In this document: in pieces, positions 8,119-23,579 of the stretch
How the letters are laid out: each line of letters begins with the position of its first letter
Position numbering within the stretch: the stretch's first letter is position 1
Assembly: GCA_001910725.1 (NCBI GenBank)
Contig: MJGA01000002.1
Span: 1-64,000, forward strand
Direction: 5' to 3'
Length of the DNA stretch: 64,000 bases
Source of the DNA: Phanerodontia chrysosporium
Lineage: Eukaryota > Basidiomycota > Agaricomycetes > Polyporales > Phanerochaetaceae
The notes under the pieces: generated by a model
What the model was told of the DNA's origin: nothing
The model's database searches: none
Seen by the model: the letters and a program-made list of their open reading frames with translations, nothing else
Translations under genes and position numbers: made by a program

Positions 8119-11100
8119 TTACAACTCATCTTTCCTGTGTCTAAGGGTATCTTCCTCTTCCGCATCCTGGCCAGGCTGGTCGAGCCCAACTGCCTTCCCT
8201 GCACCGACGTCGGCGAGGACCGTCGCGTCTGCATCCGCCATGCCCGAATGGATGAGCCCCTTGTCAGCCAGCTGACGGGCAAACCGTGCGATCTCGGCAT
8301 CGTATTCTTCCCACTCGGGAATATGCTTGGCCCGCGCGAGCTTGGGCTCTTTCTGATTTCCGCAGTATGTAAGCAGATGACTCCTAGCTTCAAGATGAGA
8401 CTCACTGTGAGCGGATTTTGGCAGAGATCGATGGTCTTCGCACGGTGCAGCCTGTCTTTGCTACCTGTTGACGCAGTCAGCTTCATATTGCAATGTCTGC
8501 AGTACGATGCAGAGCTTACACCAGGTCTCGCACTACCAGATACCGTTATCAGCATGATACAGATATCTACGTCCTAGAAAGAACTCACCCAGAGCCAGTC
8601 TTCTGGGAGCGAGAACTAAACGAGGCGTCAAGCAACAAGACAATCAGAATGACAAGCTGTTACTCACGATCGGTACTTCGCGCTGAAGGTTATTCGGCAG
8701 GTCTGATCGAGATAGGTGAGCGGGAATATGAGCAGAAGGACCGGGATCGAACCTTGATCAAGGTTTGCGAGCGAGTTAGGATCGGCAGAGAGCTGCTGAT
8801 AGTGGCTTCGAAGAATATCCTGTAACACGTGGTCAGAGACAATTCGCGGAAAGACGTCGATGCTCATACCCCAGCCGCCATCTGACGGAAGCGGACCAAG
8901 TCAACCACATAGAGTGCACTGGCCGAGGCGCGTAAGCATCGAATCTCGAGCAAAAGCAACGGCAACTCGCCTGATATGGTACGGCAACCCTTGAAGATAA
9001 TCCTTCCAGTAGCCTGTCTTCCAGAATCTGAATCCCTCCATCTCCTTATTGTCGTCTCCCATCGGCGTATAGCCATAGGGTGCACCGTGCAGATCAAGGT
9101 CGACTAGTTCTTTGAGGTCGGCTCGAACAATCTGGTCTGCGTCGACGAAGATGACCTTCTTCAGGTCCATTGGAAACAGGACGTCCAGAAAGAGGATCTT
9201 GTAGGCCCAAATGATGCGTTGTTTCTCTTTCTGTTGGCGAAGCCAAGACGGCCACTTATATGTGACAAGCTCGTACTGGAAGTTGTAAGCCTCGGCGAAA
9301 TGTGGAATGAACTCGAGGAAAGACGGCGACAGGAAGTTCTCGATGAACCAGAACTTGACGCTGCTCTTCGTGTTGCGGAGGACACTGAGAATCATAATCG
9401 AGGCGAATCGCTACAGGGTACGTCAGACAGAGCGCAGCATGGCCGTACACCTGCGTACCTCGTAGAGCAGACCTGAAGCGACTGTGAAAATGTTGATCTC
9501 AGCCTGCGTACTGCCGGGCTCGGCGACCTCTGCCTGCTTTTCGGGTTTCGACCCAAACAACGACGTGATCCTGCCGTGGAACAATAAGTGTCAGTCATGA
9601 ATGGCAAGGATTGACATACCCATGCTTCAGCTTTTCGACGAGAGTTTCGTCTTGGCTATCCTGCTGCTTTGGCGGTGCGAGCACATCGACAAAATCCATT
9701 CCAGGAAGTCGCTTCATGCGCGGGTACAGCGTCAGGCCCTCGAAGCTCATCAGAGTGATTTCGTTTCCGGCCTGGTCAACAGTCGGCGAATCCCATCCTT
9801 CGTTTCCGACGCTCTCGAGAGTGAAGATCTCGCGGCCTCGACCAGGTCGAATCTCGAGCCCAAAGACGCCCGGTTTCGCGCGGAATTGCAGGTAACCGAG
9901 GTTGGCAACTACAAGTGTATCCGCGATGGCCTTGCCTTCGCCGTTCACGAGCTGCAGTTGGAGACCGCGAGGCGGACTGAGCGTATTGCCTTCCCGCGCA
10001 TGGCCTTCGATGACGAGGTAGTCGAGCTCAAAGAGCGCGTACACACCGCGCGTACGTTCATGCTTGGCGAGACCGCTGAGCAGAATGTTGTCGAGGTCGT
10101 AGCTTGCTTCGCGGGGGCGGACAAACCAGGACGGCGGAATGTCCATAGCGAGGGTGTAGATAGGATCTTCCGGAAGGTCATTGAAGGTAACGATGGACTT
10201 CGCTTCCTCGCTATCGACGAGTCGGTACTTGTAGCAGTGTAGATACGACACATTACTTACCCAGTCTCAGAGAACCGAAGGAAGGTTGGACGTTATAGCG
10301 ATAGAACCGTTTCAATGGGAGCTGGCGCGGCACAGTCAGCAAGAGGCTTGACGAGGTCAGCGCCGAACACCATACCTCTTTGTAACGTCCGGGATTGATA
10401 TGGAGCTCAACGTATACCGCTGGATCGTTCAGGAGCCACTAGAGGACACATTAGCTTCATGTCTTTATACCAAGGCAAGGTGTATACCTCGAGTAGCGAA
10501 GACCACTTCTGGGCGGTTTCGCTCACCGGATCGATGAGCACTCCTAAGTGGAATATAGCCGTCGTGCTGTCCCCAAATTCGAATTTTCTGCGCGCACTAC
10601 CTTCAGCAATGCTCCACGACCAGGTATACACGCCGAATACTCACGTGTACTCCCCACCGAGCAGCCGGTAGTTTCGCCTGCGTGGACGGATCGGGGCGTC
10701 GAATAACCCGACCTCGCTGGGGTCCGGAAGGTGTATGCTTGAGAGGAGTGCCGCCGCTCGCGAGACGAGCTCTGCGGCGTCCTTCCTGGCCAGTTGCTCC
10801 AGCCCGACGACGTCTTCGAGCGCTTCCACGACGGGCCCAACACGCTTGCGCAGCTCAAATGCGTAGAGCGCCTCCATGTCTTCTGCCACGATTCCGCCAG
10901 GAGCAATGGGGCCGACGATCTACCAGAGGCATTAGCTTATGGTTCATCTGTGGGACAAACTGATCACGACTCACCCGTCCATTTACTACAAGGACTTGTG
11001 CGCCAGGTGCAAGCTTGAGGTCTCGCAGGATGAAGCGGCTCGCGCGAACGAAGGGCTCATCGTCAAGCATAGCCAGGGACACACCGTCCAGGAGCTCATC

Positions 11101-14072
11101 GAGGAGCGAGCCGCCGGACAGGACGGCTTGCTCACTAGTCTGTGCGTTGGCGAATGGCAGGTTCTCTAACAGGTTGAGAAGTTCTCCTGGGGAAGCTTGG
11201 CGAGCTGGCCGCGGGAGATGAGGTGGCCCAGGACAGCCGATGTTGATCCTAGAGCGCGATTTGCAGAGCTGGTGGGGTTGTGAATGAACGAGACGCGCGC
11301 GGCGCTGTTTTCGGTCTACGACAGCAAATTCAGAAGGGTTAAAACCGATGTAACAGAAGCTTACCATCGCGGCCAAAATCTCTTTCACCATAGTCAGCCC
11401 TTCCTCAGAGTCAAGATCGGCAATGACGAAGGTCGTGAATGGCACCTGTGCGTCACCCGCTATTTCGGCTTCAGCACTAGGAGTAAGGTCTGATGCTCAA
11501 GCAGACTCACGCGGGTAGACAAATGCGTCATGTGCCCCCGGGAAGTGCGCGTTTGTGAGCAATTCCGGGAGGTTTACGATACGTAGCTCTCCGGTTTTGT
11601 CGCCAGGGTAGATGTACGGGTTGCGACGGGAGGCGGTTGTTGGGAGGTCGTAGAAGTATGTGTCGATCCTTCCCGCATCGTCGTCAGTCAGCACGCCGGA
11701 GAGAACCTACAGCCGAGTAAGCTCGTTGTGCCGTAAAAGGGCCCCATAACTGCGGACGTACAAGCTCCTGCATATGCTGGAACATCTGCGTACCGACGAT
11801 TTGGATGTTCTGGATGATCTCGTTGTCCAGTGCAAAGTGGCGGCCGTTGACGAAGACATGACCATGTGGTCCACTTTCTCGACTGGCAGCAAGGCGACTG
11901 GCGTACTTCCGAGCTGCGGTCACGCTTTCTTCGACATCGTCGTCGACACCGCTGATGATGTCGGTGAGGGATGCTGTCAAGTCGTGTTCGGCGAGAACGT
12001 CTGCGAACTCGCTGCCGATGAGCGCCCAGTCGAGAATCGGCGGCGAAAGTGGTCCCCCAAACTGAAGTCGGGCGACCTGAGTGCCAATATATGTCAGATA
12101 ATGAGTGGGGTGTACGTGAGCGAACGAAGCATACCCGGGTTATGAAACTGAGGGTCCTGTCGCGGCCGACATGTTCAAACAGCCAGTACACGAGCCGTGC
12201 CATCTTGAGGCCTGCATTGCCATTTTAACACCGTAACATATTGGTCAAAACTGCTTTTGCTCACCATCTTCTGTCTCCACACTGGGCACGACACCAAAGC
12301 GGAACGGGACACCGCGCGAGATCAGCGGGATGACTGCATTCGCCACGAACCCAAGACCGTTCGGCTGAGACAGGTCCAACACCATGACTACGTTGAAGAG
12401 ATTCAGGCGCAAGCTTGGCAGCTGACCGGGGTACATCATGACCGTGCGCAGCGTCGAGAGCGACGTCGCCCAGCGGGCATAGCGTGCGTCGGATGTGAAG
12501 TCGTTGCACCACAGCGTCGCACGGGAGCCTTCAAGGCGGTCACTCGCGTCGAAGAGTGCGTCGAGCACGCCAGGCGTCCCTTGTGCACTGCCGACGGCGC
12601 GGTGGGTGAGCAGATCCAGCGACTGGCTCGCGTTGAGGCCCAGAGCTGCTAGGGTGCGCATCGTCGCACGTTCCTTGCGCAGGAGGCGCAGCAGTCTGTT
12701 CAGCTCGTTCGTCAATGCACTGAGGTAATAGCGGAAGGTGCGACATACGAGAACGGATTCATGTCGGGTTCAGTGAGCGGCGCACCGTTCAGCCAGGCGA
12801 CGTTCACGCCGCCAGGGGCGCGCGTATTCTTGATGGCAAGCTCCGCCTCGAGAGCCTCATTGATGGTGACACGCCGTGCAATGGTGCTCGCGTACTTGGG
12901 GAAACTCTGCGAAAGCTGCTTGAGGGTCGAGAGCGGGTCGGACGCGTCGGAAATCAACTGTGCGGCTTGAAGACCGATATCCAGCAGCTCGTCTTCCGTA
13001 AGCGGAGTTGTGTAGTCTGCGCTAGCGTCCTCGGGGTACTGTTGAAGCAGCGCGGGGATAGCGTCGACTTCGGTAGTAGAACCCGATATGTCACCAGATG
13101 TATCAGACTCTTCCGAGCCGCCTGTATGCGGGTAAGTAGGGAATGGAAAACGAAAAGGCGCGACAGTACCTTGTCTCCGGTCGTCTAGCGCGAGGTAATC
13201 CATCTTCTTCAGGTCCAGTGCCACGCCATAACCGGACAAGTAGGTTCTTTCCTCGCTCGAATGATGGTCTTCAGGAGGGACGTGCCGCAGTACGTATTCT
13301 AAGTGTGGCGCAGGTCCACTGGATGCAGCGTAGAGGAAAGAGTGCAAGTCGCGGAAGTTGGGTGAAGTCAGGGAGGCGTAGAGTATAGCGGTCCGTGCGG
13401 GGCGATCGAGAGTTCGAGAGGGAGAAGGGTGGACGTGATCAAATGGCAAAAGCTTGACAGTTGAGCTCGCGCTGTGCAATGCAGGAATGTGAGTGGTAGA
13501 GGCACTATGACAGAGAGAGCTACGCACTTGTAACCTGCCACGGCTTCCCCTGTGTCAATCGTCTCAACGCCAGCGAGCCTCTTCAGATCATTCACGTCGC
13601 ATACAACCTCTCCATACCAGTCCACCCATGACCCGCAGTCTGCGCCACGAGCGGCCTGGCTAGCAAGATAGTATTGGTATGACGCTTCGATTCTTGGGAC
13701 AGACGAATGCAACGCGAACGTTGCCTCGAAGGATGCGAGCTCTCCGGGCTCCGAGAGGTACCCTGCCGCTAGCGCATCTTGCAGCGCATCACGATAGATC
13801 TGGTGCTCAGTCTTGTCTTGAGCGAGTGAGGACCAATCCGGATGAGTGAAGCGGTCGAGCAACGGGAAGAATGATTCGGGTTCTTCGACAGCAATAGTTT
13901 CACTATAAACGCGTGCAGCCACATCTTCACGCAAAGAACATAATGAGACTTACAGGAGCTCAACGAGAAAGGGCGGAGAAGCCCATGACGTTCTGAGCTC
14001 GACCTGGACGGGCGGACTTGCGGCGAGGACGGCGGAAAGGATGAGAGGGCTGAGCAGACAGTATAGCCTCAT
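8119..14072 (-). CDS. UDP-glucose:glycoprotein glucosyltransferase (UGGT)
   Basis: The ER folding sensor that re-glucosylates misfolded N-glycoproteins. The ATG at 14072-14070 starts a signal peptide ([18 protein letters not shown]) and an N-terminal block [20 protein letters not shown] typical of UGGT. The thioredoxin-like sensor region extends to about 9.6 kb over many exons. A beta-rich segment follows around 9.6-10.25 kb ([16 protein letters not shown]). The GT24 catalytic domain at about 8.3-9.4 kb has [11 protein letters not shown], the DxD-type [47 protein letters not shown] and [17 protein letters not shown]. The end carries [16 protein letters not shown] and a terminal KDEL retrieval signal at TAA 8121-8119. 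Splicing of the last exons reconstructs cleanly with short GT-AG introns, including two within 8450-8560. The length, about 1,550 residues by estimate, fits the family. It is divergently paired with SEC23. Confidence 0.95.
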
Positions 14073-14481
14073 GCCGCTTGCAGCGACGTCCAAGAAATTC
14101 GAGGCTGCCCGCAAAGCAGCTTTCAAGTCGAGTCGCGTGAAGCAATGAGTCTCGCGAAACGCGGTCCATGGTACTTACTGACGTGTAAGGGCGCTTGTTC
14201 CACGTGGCGTGCGCACTCGTCGGCGCGGTGTCGAGACGACCTTCCTCACGATCCTCGACGTCGACGACCACCTCTACCCTATTACACAGCCGTAATCCGG
14301 CGCCGGCACCCATCGACATAATACTAGACATCCCCTCCTGGTTATTGTCACCCTCGAGCAAAGCGCAGCTGGGGACGACGTGGAGGTACGTGTCACTTTT
14401 GCCGTGTCGGGGACGGCGAAGCTCACATATTTAGACTCTACACAGGCTTTTCTACCGCATCAACCAAGGAGAAGGAACCAT
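14073..14481. promoter_or_regulatory. shared divergent promoter UGGT / SEC23
   Basis: The 409 bp between the two start codons must contain both promoters. A TATA-like catattta lies at 14425-14432, about 50 bp before the SEC23 ATG. No clear TATA is visible on the UGGT side. An unfolded-protein-response element was not identified by eye. Confidence 0.5.
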
Positions 14482-16974
<2,493 letters not shown>

Positions 16975-18144
16975 GCCCAATAGAACGATGCCTGTTGCTG
17001 TACACCGTTTCGCTACGATGGATAATGTTAATCTCTGGATACTATCTGCTGCTTGTGCGTCAACTATCATGCCGCCATCATCATGTGTCGTACCTGCGGG
17101 TCTATAGCATGCCCTGTTGCTGCCACGTCGACGAGCGCATTTGACGGCGGGTTGTTCTCTGCAGCTGTACACAGTGGGGCACGAGCGCCGTCTCCAGAGC
17201 GTGAAGGAGTGCTCTGCAACCTGCGCGCCGCCGCCCCAATCGAATTCTACGTGGTCGGCAAGCGCATTCTGTGTTCTTGCCAAGTCTTCAGACACTGTCT
17301 ACAGCAGCGCAGGTGTCCCTTGGCTCTCCGTACACGGTATACGGAGCCTCCTAAGCCTGGTCAGCTTTCTCTTCGAGTACACTGTCTTTGGAACTCACCA
17401 AAACACTAGTTGCTCTGCCACTTCTCCATCCCTGCTTCTCGGTACAAGAGGGGCTTGCTCTCTAGCAGCGGTGCTGCAGGGTCGATGTAACCAGCCCTCG
17501 TGCACAGGTACAGATAATGCAAGAAGAACGATCCACCACAAATCGTGATGGACTGTATGATGAATACCCAAGGTACGGGTCTCACACAATCGACCCTGCA
17601 AGCGTTGACGCCAAGAAAGGGACACATCTTTCATCGTCTGCCGCCGTCCCTTTGATGCTCCTCCTGCACGCCATCGCAACCGACGCTACCTTCTCAAAAC
17701 GCCTCGGGTACGGCGAGATTAGTGTCTCACCGAGTTACAACAGTGCGCCCAGCAAGGTGCGCGCCGGTGCGCTTACGGCACGATGCTGACGGCGCCTATC
17801 GCAGAACACGCTCATGACGGGCCAGTCGATGTAGAGAAGACCTACGATTTGTGGGTAATATTCTTGTAACAGGCTAGTCACCTTGTGGTCATGCAGCAGC
17901 GAGGCAGTACGGTGGAGCTAGTCTGGACCTTCTGCACGAGACTCGGCCACGCCCCGACTTCACAATTTGCGACAGCATCGCACCCTGCAAGACATCCTCA
18001 GGGCCTGCACCCAGCTGAGACATCCCTGCGTGGCGTGCGGCGACGTATGCACAAAGGCCGCGGATGTTGCCGCCAGTCTCCTCTATAAAAGCCTCGTGCG
18101 GAAGGTGTCCGCTCATCATCCTCACCCAACTTCCTGACCCACCC
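16975..18144. other. intergenic; one weak membrane-like frame
   Basis: A minus-strand frame at 17406-17679 contains a hydrophobic stretch (VPWVFIIQSITICGGSFFLH) that could be part of a small membrane protein. No start, splice chain or family is evident. The rest shows no supportable gene. Confidence 0.3.
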
Positions 18145-19044
18145 ATGGCCCGCGTATCCGTCCCGCTTGACCTTCTATATCAAATCGTAACAGAGCTTGT
18201 TTCCGACTGTATTGATGAGCTGTTCGCTCGCGCGGAGGTGTCAGCGGCATGGGACAAGCCCGTGGTAGGTGCACTAATACCTGCTCCGACATGCGCTGAC
18301 GAAAACGCGCAGAACCTGCCGCAAGAACCGCAGCGCACTCTCAAGGCGCTATTTCACACTACAACGACTGTCCGCCAAATCGCCATGAAGGCCGTTGACG
18401 ATGGGCTGCACACAGGGCTCGACACGTCTGGGGTCTGGAGGTGCATTGCGACTGGCAGCGACTCTGAGCAACAACCTATACTGACGAGCTTTGATAGGCT
18501 GCGAACAGACCCGTGGCGGTCTATTACTTGCACTGTCGTTCTCGCCGCTCAGACGCACGCATGCTCCACCGCAGGCGCAGATGCACTGCCGCCACGCCCC
18601 GTGCATACCTTCTACGCGCTGTACCTCGCCGCAGCGCGTGAGCTTGCATACGCAGAGCGGCGCCTTGAGGCGCTGAACGAGAAGGCACGGTGCGCAGGGC
18701 TAGATACTCCTGTCGACATCAGCGAACCGCGCGCGTACGCGGTCCTTGCGGCGCAGCGCGTGGAAAGGGCGAAAGCTGCTCCTCGTGCGGCGCCTGCTGC
18801 GTTTCGCGCGCTGCTAGAGACCCGAGTGACGGCGCTGCACATGAGAATACGAGAATGTGGGTTTTCTCGTCTGTATGTGACTTGCGGTAGACTGACACCT
18901 GGCATGACAGTTCTCGACGAGCGTCTCAAAGAGGCCGTGCCCGGAGGAACAACACGTAGCTTCGACGCTCGCGCTGGGGTCGACGGATTAAGGTCGGATT
19001 CGTCACATACTTCGGGGAGAATTGCGGGTATCCGCTCGTACTAG
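18145..19044 (+). CDS. unrecognised Agaricomycete-type protein
   Basis: The ATG at 18145 opens MARVSVPLDLLYQIVTELV, a hydrophobic-helical start resembling an F-box-like N-terminus. A 48-nt intron (gtaggtgc...gcgctgac...cgcgcag) with a branch-like gctgac ends at 18312. It keeps frame, so the uninterrupted frame also reads through. The downstream exon is Ala/Arg-rich and helical (TVRQIAMKAVDDGL; ARELAYAERRLEALNEKARC). A possible second short intron at about 18871-18910 would give a different C-terminus, so the end is uncertain. No catalytic motif or membrane segment is visible. The position between SEC23 and the F-box paralogs gives no functional hint. Confidence 0.5.
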   Translation: MARVSVPLDLLYQIVTELVSDCIDELFARAEVSAAWDKPVVGALIPAPTCADENAQNLPQEPQRTLKALFHTTTTVRQIAMKAVDDGLHTGLDTSGVWRCIATGSDSEQQPILTSFDRLRTDPWRSITCTVVLAAQTHACSTAGADALPPRPVHTFYALYLAAARELAYAERRLEALNEKARCAGLDTPVDISEPRAYAVLAAQRVERAKAAPRAAPAAFRALLETRVTALHMRIRECGFSRLYVTCGRLTPGMTVLDERLKEAVPGGTTRSFDARAGVDGLRSDSSHTSGRIAGIRSY

Positions 19045-20012
19045 TTCAGACATGGTTAATCTGCCCTTCTCGTTCCTGCAGAGACCAATTCTGATCCAGT
19101 AGCTCACGTCACTGTTACGCCACGGTCCACGTTTCGATTGCAGTCCACATTCTTGGCATGTCCGCTCAATAGGCCCAAACCGCGTCGAGTGTTGAGTCGC
19201 GATGTGGTGAGAATTTGCGCGCGCTGCCGCAGGGTTGCTCAAGCACTTGTCGATCCAGCCTCATGTATTGATCACGGGATCATTAGACTTTGTTCTTACG
19301 GTATGTTGCATCTCAGTATCCTGTACAAATGTCCCCCCCCCCTTCCCTCTCCCGATTCGCAACGCTTGCTAAACCTGGACAGCAGGGCGACCATCGTGGC
19401 GTGCCGCGGAGCTTGAACGCCAGCATAGCGGAGAATCAGTCCGTTCACTGCGAGATCCAACAGCGAGGAGAAATCCGTCCCGTACTCTCTTTTATAAGCA
19501 TGAGCATTTGTCAGGCATAAACATCGTGGTCACACGGATACCCCCTGTCATCGCTCGAGCACAATGTATTTCGATGACGTTGCTGGCTGCCTCTCTCGGT
19601 ATTTTTACAGATGCTAACGGATAGCGACTACTTGCTCCCCCAGTTGTGAGATAAGACAGCGACTAGACGTGCCGAGGGTAGTGTTACCCGAAGAAGCCCA
19701 GCAATTCCTCCATAATCGAGATGGGCAGCTCCTGATCTGGGTCGCCGCTAGAGGGACTGCTTTCAAGGCCAAGCCGGGATTCGAGAATCGACCTTTAAGA
19801 TCGCATGTCAGGATGTAACCATGAGAGATCATGGGGCACACGTACTTGCTGAGAGGTGGGAACAAGCGCAGTGGCGAAGTCGTTGGAGATTCGCCGCACT
19901 CAGGGCTTGCGCGGGTGTGCTGCCTTGGACCGTGATAGCCCCAGGGCTTTAGTAGCTGCGGTGACGGTTCCAGACCTGAGACCCACAGGCACAGCGTATT
20001 GTATGTGAACCC
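19045..20012. other. intergenic, no gene seen
   Basis: A C10 homopolymer lies near 19331-19340. Short open stretches exist on both strands (for example 83 codons at 19614-19865 minus), but none is protein-like enough to support. Confidence 0.35.
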
Positions 20013-21558
20013 CTACAGTAGCCACCAATCCAAATCTCCATGTATGTTTGCGAAGACCAGGTCGTTCAGTTCCTGCAGAGGTCCTGATGGTCCTTGGTCC
20101 GATTTCACGTACGCCACTGGAAATACATCGGCCAGAAACACGGCAGCGTGGTCTCTGAAGTCTTCGTCAACCCGAAGGATATGGAGATTGAGTAGCAGCG
20201 AATACACCTCCCCATTCGTCGACACTGGGGCTCGCGGGACTGGTGTGCAACACAGATAGGCAGGCCAAGCGTGTGGAGTTGGGGGCATTTCTCCGCGAGT
20301 GGCAGAAGGTCCTCGACTTCGAGATACTCTACCGGCTGGTAGTCAAACAAGGTGTCGCCGAGCCGCAAGCATTGCAGCCGCGGCCATGCTTGTGCGACGT
20401 GCATGACATCCGCAGGGACGAGATGGAAGGGTAGGGTGCGTAGGTCCAGGATGTAGATATGGGGGTTTGTGAGCAGGGGAGCAAGCGTCGCGAGACTGAG
20501 TATGTGCTCGGCAGCCACAGGTATCGAGAACATGCTCCAGGTGGCTTCGTAAACAAGGGAGCGGAGATTCCAGAGGGATGATAGCACATACAAGACTTCC
20601 TGTATGCCTGCAGCTGTCGGGCGGGTGGTCTGCATGGCTCTCCAACCAATCTTGTCCTCGATAACAACGTCCATCAGAAATGGAGCGGACAGTTTCCTGA
20701 GAAATGTGGATAAGGATTTATGGTCTGCTACGTCGTATCTCACTGTGAGACGACAGAGGGACGGGAAAGCCAGGGTGGTCACTGGAGTGTCCATTGTATC
20801 GAGTGTGAATTGGAGGTCGCGGAGAGTTGCAAGAGACGCCAAGTGTACGATCGCAGAAGGGTACAAGACGCCAATTTTGACCGAAGTAAGCACACGTAGC
20901 TCGCAGAGGGCGTCGGACAGCTCTTCCTCATATTCTTGATCATCCATGTCCCACGCCTGTGGGAGGTCGATCGACAACACCTCCAGAGTTTCCGCACATC
21001 GTGGTAGTGCACAAGCGATGGGCAGGATGCTGCTCATGTAGGAGACAGTAAAGTCTAACAACCGTAATGGGGGCGCAATACAAGCGGTGTCGTAGGTGGC
21101 GTCGTGCGCAGCGAGTCTGCGAAGGTTGGGAAAGAGTTGTCCTGCGGGGCAGTGAATCCTAACGGATAACCAGCTGATGGAGTGTGGAGGCTTTCTGTAT
21201 TCAGACTTCGTCCCATGGTCTACCGCATAAACCCGGCGTGCATAGCCTTTCAGCCTTTGCCATTCGGCCTCGGACGGTGAGGCGGTGATTTGCTAGACCA
21301 TGGAGCAGTGAGCAACATTGACTGCGCAAATTATGGGGGACGCACAACTCGCCGGCTTGACGTGACGGTTCGCACACGGGCTGGCAGCACCAGATAGACA
21401 TACGCCGGTGTTCTCAGCGTCCTCCAGAGAGCATTCATGGCAGCGTCGAAGAACGTGCGGCATGACAGCGCCATCTGGAGCAGCGTACCATCACAGCCGC
21501 TGCTAAGACTATCTGCAATGGCTTGCACAATTTCGCTGATGTACAGGCCGCGGTGCAT
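20013..21558 (-). CDS. F-box / LRR-like protein A, one frameshift
   Basis: Paralog of the genes at 43482 and 45422. The 213-nt first exon (21558-21346) encodes an F-box-like N-terminus (HRGLYISEIVQAIADSL; ALSCRTFFDAAMNALWRTL). After a short intron, exon 2 encodes WQRLKGYARRV, ISWLSVRIHCPAGQLFPNLR and a series of leucine-rich segments (LEVLSIDLPQAWDMDD; LATLAPLLTNPHIYILDLR; CLRLGDTLFDYQPVEYLEVE; CPQLHTLGLPICVAH). The frame shifts at the gggg run 20227-20230. The homologous C-terminus (NGEVYSLLLNLHILRVDEDF...) resumes in the adjacent frame and ends at 20013. This is either a one-base homopolymer artefact or a young pseudogene. Known F-box proteins recruit substrates to SCF ubiquitin ligases; that role is inferred here. 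Confidence 0.7.
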
Positions 21559-21737
21559 GTCTAGTATGATGAGGGGTGCCAGTGAGGTGTCGTGGACAGG
21601 CGCGGGACTGTAGCGCGGCGTCTAGGTTCCCATAGGGTCCTGAGGACCCCATAACCAGATAAGATTAACCTCCCATTCCCTCGACGATAGCGGCAAGGCC
21701 CTGCTCCAGCGACCCATCATACAGCTCCTCCACAAGA

Positions 21738-23250
21738 TCATCTGCTTTCTCGTAGAGATCTGAGACCGTGAGCTGCCTCCCTTCGCCACCACGATTTCTT
21801 CACATGCGTTTCCCCGAAAGCGCTCACAAACAGCCGCACCGTGTCCTCCGTGAACTCTGGCGACACCTCGACGACGCAGAGCTTCTCAAGCAGCCGTGGC
21901 GGTGGTTCTTGCACAATAGGCATGTGTGTGGCAGTATATTCGATCTGGAGCGGCAAGCCGAGGATGCGTATCTGAGGGCACGAGCGGGCGAGAAGGAGGA
22001 TGTCGTCAAGCTGGAGACGCCGCTCCGGCGTGCAGGACACTTTGTCAGCCGTTCATTGGATTTGTATATATAACCATGCGTGCACAATTGTTTCAAAGGT
22101 CACCAGCTGCGACGCACGCAGCGAGAGAAGTCGCGAGAGCATGAGGGCGCCAAGGACCTGGCCAGCCATCGGTGCCTTTGCGACAGAAACCCATCGAGTA
22201 TAAGTGAGCACGGGCCTGGAGAGGTAAAGACGGTCCCGAGTATGGCAGTCAAGTGCGTTGGAGAGGGAAGCACATCGACTAGTTCGAGATATTTGACAGG
22301 CGTAGGAGCTATCTTCCAATTTCTGCAAGGCCGGTGCTTCAATCTTCTGTAACAGCGTCGCTGGGAAGGGGTCCGTCCGAGCTAATACGCATAGTCGGAG
22401 TCACTCGAACACAAAAATGGTAGGTCCATCATGGCGATGTCAGGAACCGCAATATTGATGAGCTAGAGCTTGCACATGATGGAGTGCCTGGCGAGATAGA
22501 CGACAGCGTGCAGAAATGGGACGTTGGTGTTCGGAGCGACGAGCTCCTGATCTTCGAGATTGCGTGGCACAGCGTTAGCGAGTCGAGCTGGCTGGCAGGA
22601 TGCGCCTGAGTGTCGACACAGATAGCTCGAAGAGTTCGGGAACAGGATGCAAGGGGTCGATAATGCTCTCGAAGCGATCGGCATGAGCGAAGTCGAAGTG
22701 TAGGTGTCGTAGACGCGGTAAAATGAGGAGTGCATGCTCGTCGCGTCGCAAGTTCCAGGTGTAGATGACTTTGCACAGATTGGGGGGAGTATCTCATGGA
22801 CGTCAGGTCTTCGCAAACCTCCAGGCGACGCACATAGTCTGCTACGCGCTGCCACCCCGCTTCGGACGGAGATACCACTATCTTCTGCTTCCGATTTTCG
22901 TTGGTACAAAACAGAGCCAGCATGACTTCGACACCTACAAACTTTACGAGCCCCTTATTGAGCTCTGATCCGATGCTCTGGAATCCGTCCTCCATGAGGC
23001 GTCCATGGCGAGGTTGTGGAACGCGCGGCATGTCGGGGTATGCGCAACAGCGTCCCCGAGTCCCGCTCGCTTCACCGAGATGGAGGCAGCGGTGTATTTT
23101 CGAAAGCAAGGCTTGATGGTGGATAGAGCGAGTTCGACGCCCAGGCTGCGTAAAGTTGAGGAAGACACGCCGCGGGCGAGTCTCCTTTTCTACTATGAGA
23201 AAATACGCCTTACTGCATGCGAGTACAAGCTGTACCTGCAACACTCACCA
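21738..23250 (-). pseudogene. decayed F-box / LRR-like gene remains
   Basis: Recognisable pieces lie in several frames. Near 22985-23060, CRAFHNLAMDASWRTDS matches the F-box exon. Near 22840, WQRVADYVRRLEV matches the start of exon 2. Around 22640-22760, LRRDEHALLILPRLRHLHFD-type leucine-rich sequence is interrupted by a stop. At 21738-22040, LQLDDILLLARSCPQIRILG and FTEDTVRLFVSAFGE match the family C-terminus. Frameshifts and stops separate these parts. They may come from one long decayed gene or from two. Confidence 0.6.
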
Positions 23251-23579
23251 CTCTTGGTATCCAAGAAACTGGCTACTTGAATGGCCTTGGACGGAGCAAT
23301 GAGCTCGACGACACGAAACAGAACCTCATCCGCATGCGTCACGTGGTACTGTGCAAGGTTAGGGTTACCGTCGCATGCACACCGCCCGGCGCGAGAGAAG
23401 TTTCGCCACCCGTTTGCACCAGACTCGGGCACCATTACGGCATGCAATGCAAGCGTATATCAGTAGCAAATCTGGGCTTGTAGGAGAAAGGATAAACTGG
23501 TAACAGTCCAGTGGTGTATACTACGAGACGGATCGGAGCTCGCAGAGTCTCACTGATCATCGCGGCCTCCGAACCAACG

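Noticed and set aside
17406..17679. Possible small membrane protein on the minus strand
   Set aside because: One hydrophobic stretch only; no start context, exon chain or family could be supported.
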